A program made the position numbers and the translations under genes. Shown piece by piece: positions 5,944-6,018 of a stretch of DNA of 6,018 nt (positions are counted from its first letter, which is position 1; each line of letters begins with the position of its first letter). Below the pieces are notes generated by a model. That model did no database searches. It had not been told where the DNA came from and was given only the letters and a program-made list of their open reading frames with translations. The DNA is from Archangium sp. Its GTDB lineage: Bacteria > Myxococcota > Myxococcia > Myxococcales > Myxococcaceae. The stretch lies in assembly GCA_016793585.1 (NCBI GenBank), contig JAEUJR010000866.1:1-6018 (forward strand). The letters are read 5' to 3'.

Positions 5944-6018
5944 GTGGCGCTGCGCCTGTCGCAGTCGGGTCCGGTCGTTCTTGCCTTCGTCTTGTTCCTC
6001 GTCTTCTGGCGGCTCATG
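5944..6018 (+). CDS. Probable N-terminus of a membrane protein (cut by window end)
   Basis: Twenty-five codons are visible, running off the window: a short start with one Arg, then a hydrophobic stretch VVLAFVLFLVFW at about residues 11-22. That looks like a signal anchor or first transmembrane helix. The frame opens after a TGA at 5938-5940, so GTG 5944 (or TTG 5941) is the earliest start. Codon third positions are G or C in 22 of 25 codons, as in the other genes. A competing frame from GTG 5919 has only 14 of 33. No good ribosome site is seen. The family cannot be named from this fragment. Confidence 0.45.
   Translation, partial: MALRLSQSGPVVLAFVLFLVFWRLM

Noticed and set aside
3576..6017. 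An 813-codon open frame on the minus strand opposite the methyltransferase end and the antiporter
   Set aside because: Its translation is dominated by Arg, Asp, Glu, His and Gly with no domain motif, typical of the antisense of a G+C-rich gene. The plus strand carries clear antiporter and methyltransferase motifs over the same bases.
5919..6018. Alternative plus frame from GTG 5919 with a Leu-rich start
   Set aside because: Only 14 of 33 third positions are G/C, unlike all real genes here. The frame from 5944 fits far better.

Overview
The window is G+C-rich bacterial DNA (roughly two thirds G+C by eye, codon third positions strongly G/C). Every supported gene lies on the plus strand, and four of the six starts chosen here are GTG. 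The best lineage guess is Myxococcota (myxobacteria and relatives). This rests on composition and on a lipoprotein whose mature N-terminus is a run of Asp-Ala-Gly (DAG) units, a style common in that group. It is an inference from style, not a phylogenetic result.

Layout: (1) 3-797 is the C-terminal 264 residues of a group 1 [NiFe]-hydrogenase large subunit, ending in the DPCLACAVH nickel-ligand motif plus a 15-residue removable tail. (2) 794-1288 is the matching HyaD/HybD-type maturation endopeptidase, overlapping the hydrogenase by 4 bp. (3) 1301-1513 is an unrecognised 70-residue protein with a possible Cys/His metal site. (4) 1519-3000 is a lipoprotein with a DAG linker, an SGNH/GDSL-type hydrolase domain and a C-terminal beta-rich domain resembling the PPC fold. 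(5) 3016-3852 is a SpoU/TrmH-family RNA 2'-O-methyltransferase. (6) 3849-5885 is a CPA2/Kef-like cation:proton antiporter with an extra membrane block and a C-terminal TrkA-C (RCK_C) domain. (7) 5944-6018 is the probable start of a further membrane protein cut by the window edge.

The spacing is very tight: -4, +12, +5, +15, -4 and +58 bp. No convincing promoter or terminator is visible inside, so one transcript could cover much of the window. Genes 1 and 2 clearly work together, since the protease removes the tail of the large subunit after nickel insertion. The small protein may belong to the same hydrogenase module by position only. The lipoprotein, methyltransferase and antiporter have no obvious link to hydrogen metabolism and may be ordinary co-directional neighbours.

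No mobile element, CRISPR array, rRNA or tRNA was seen. There is no gene-free stretch longer than 300 bases. I found no clear evidence of a wholly new system. The features most worth a second look are the small Cys/His protein, the antiporter architecture, and the two-domain SGNH lipoprotein with its synonymously diversified DAG linker.
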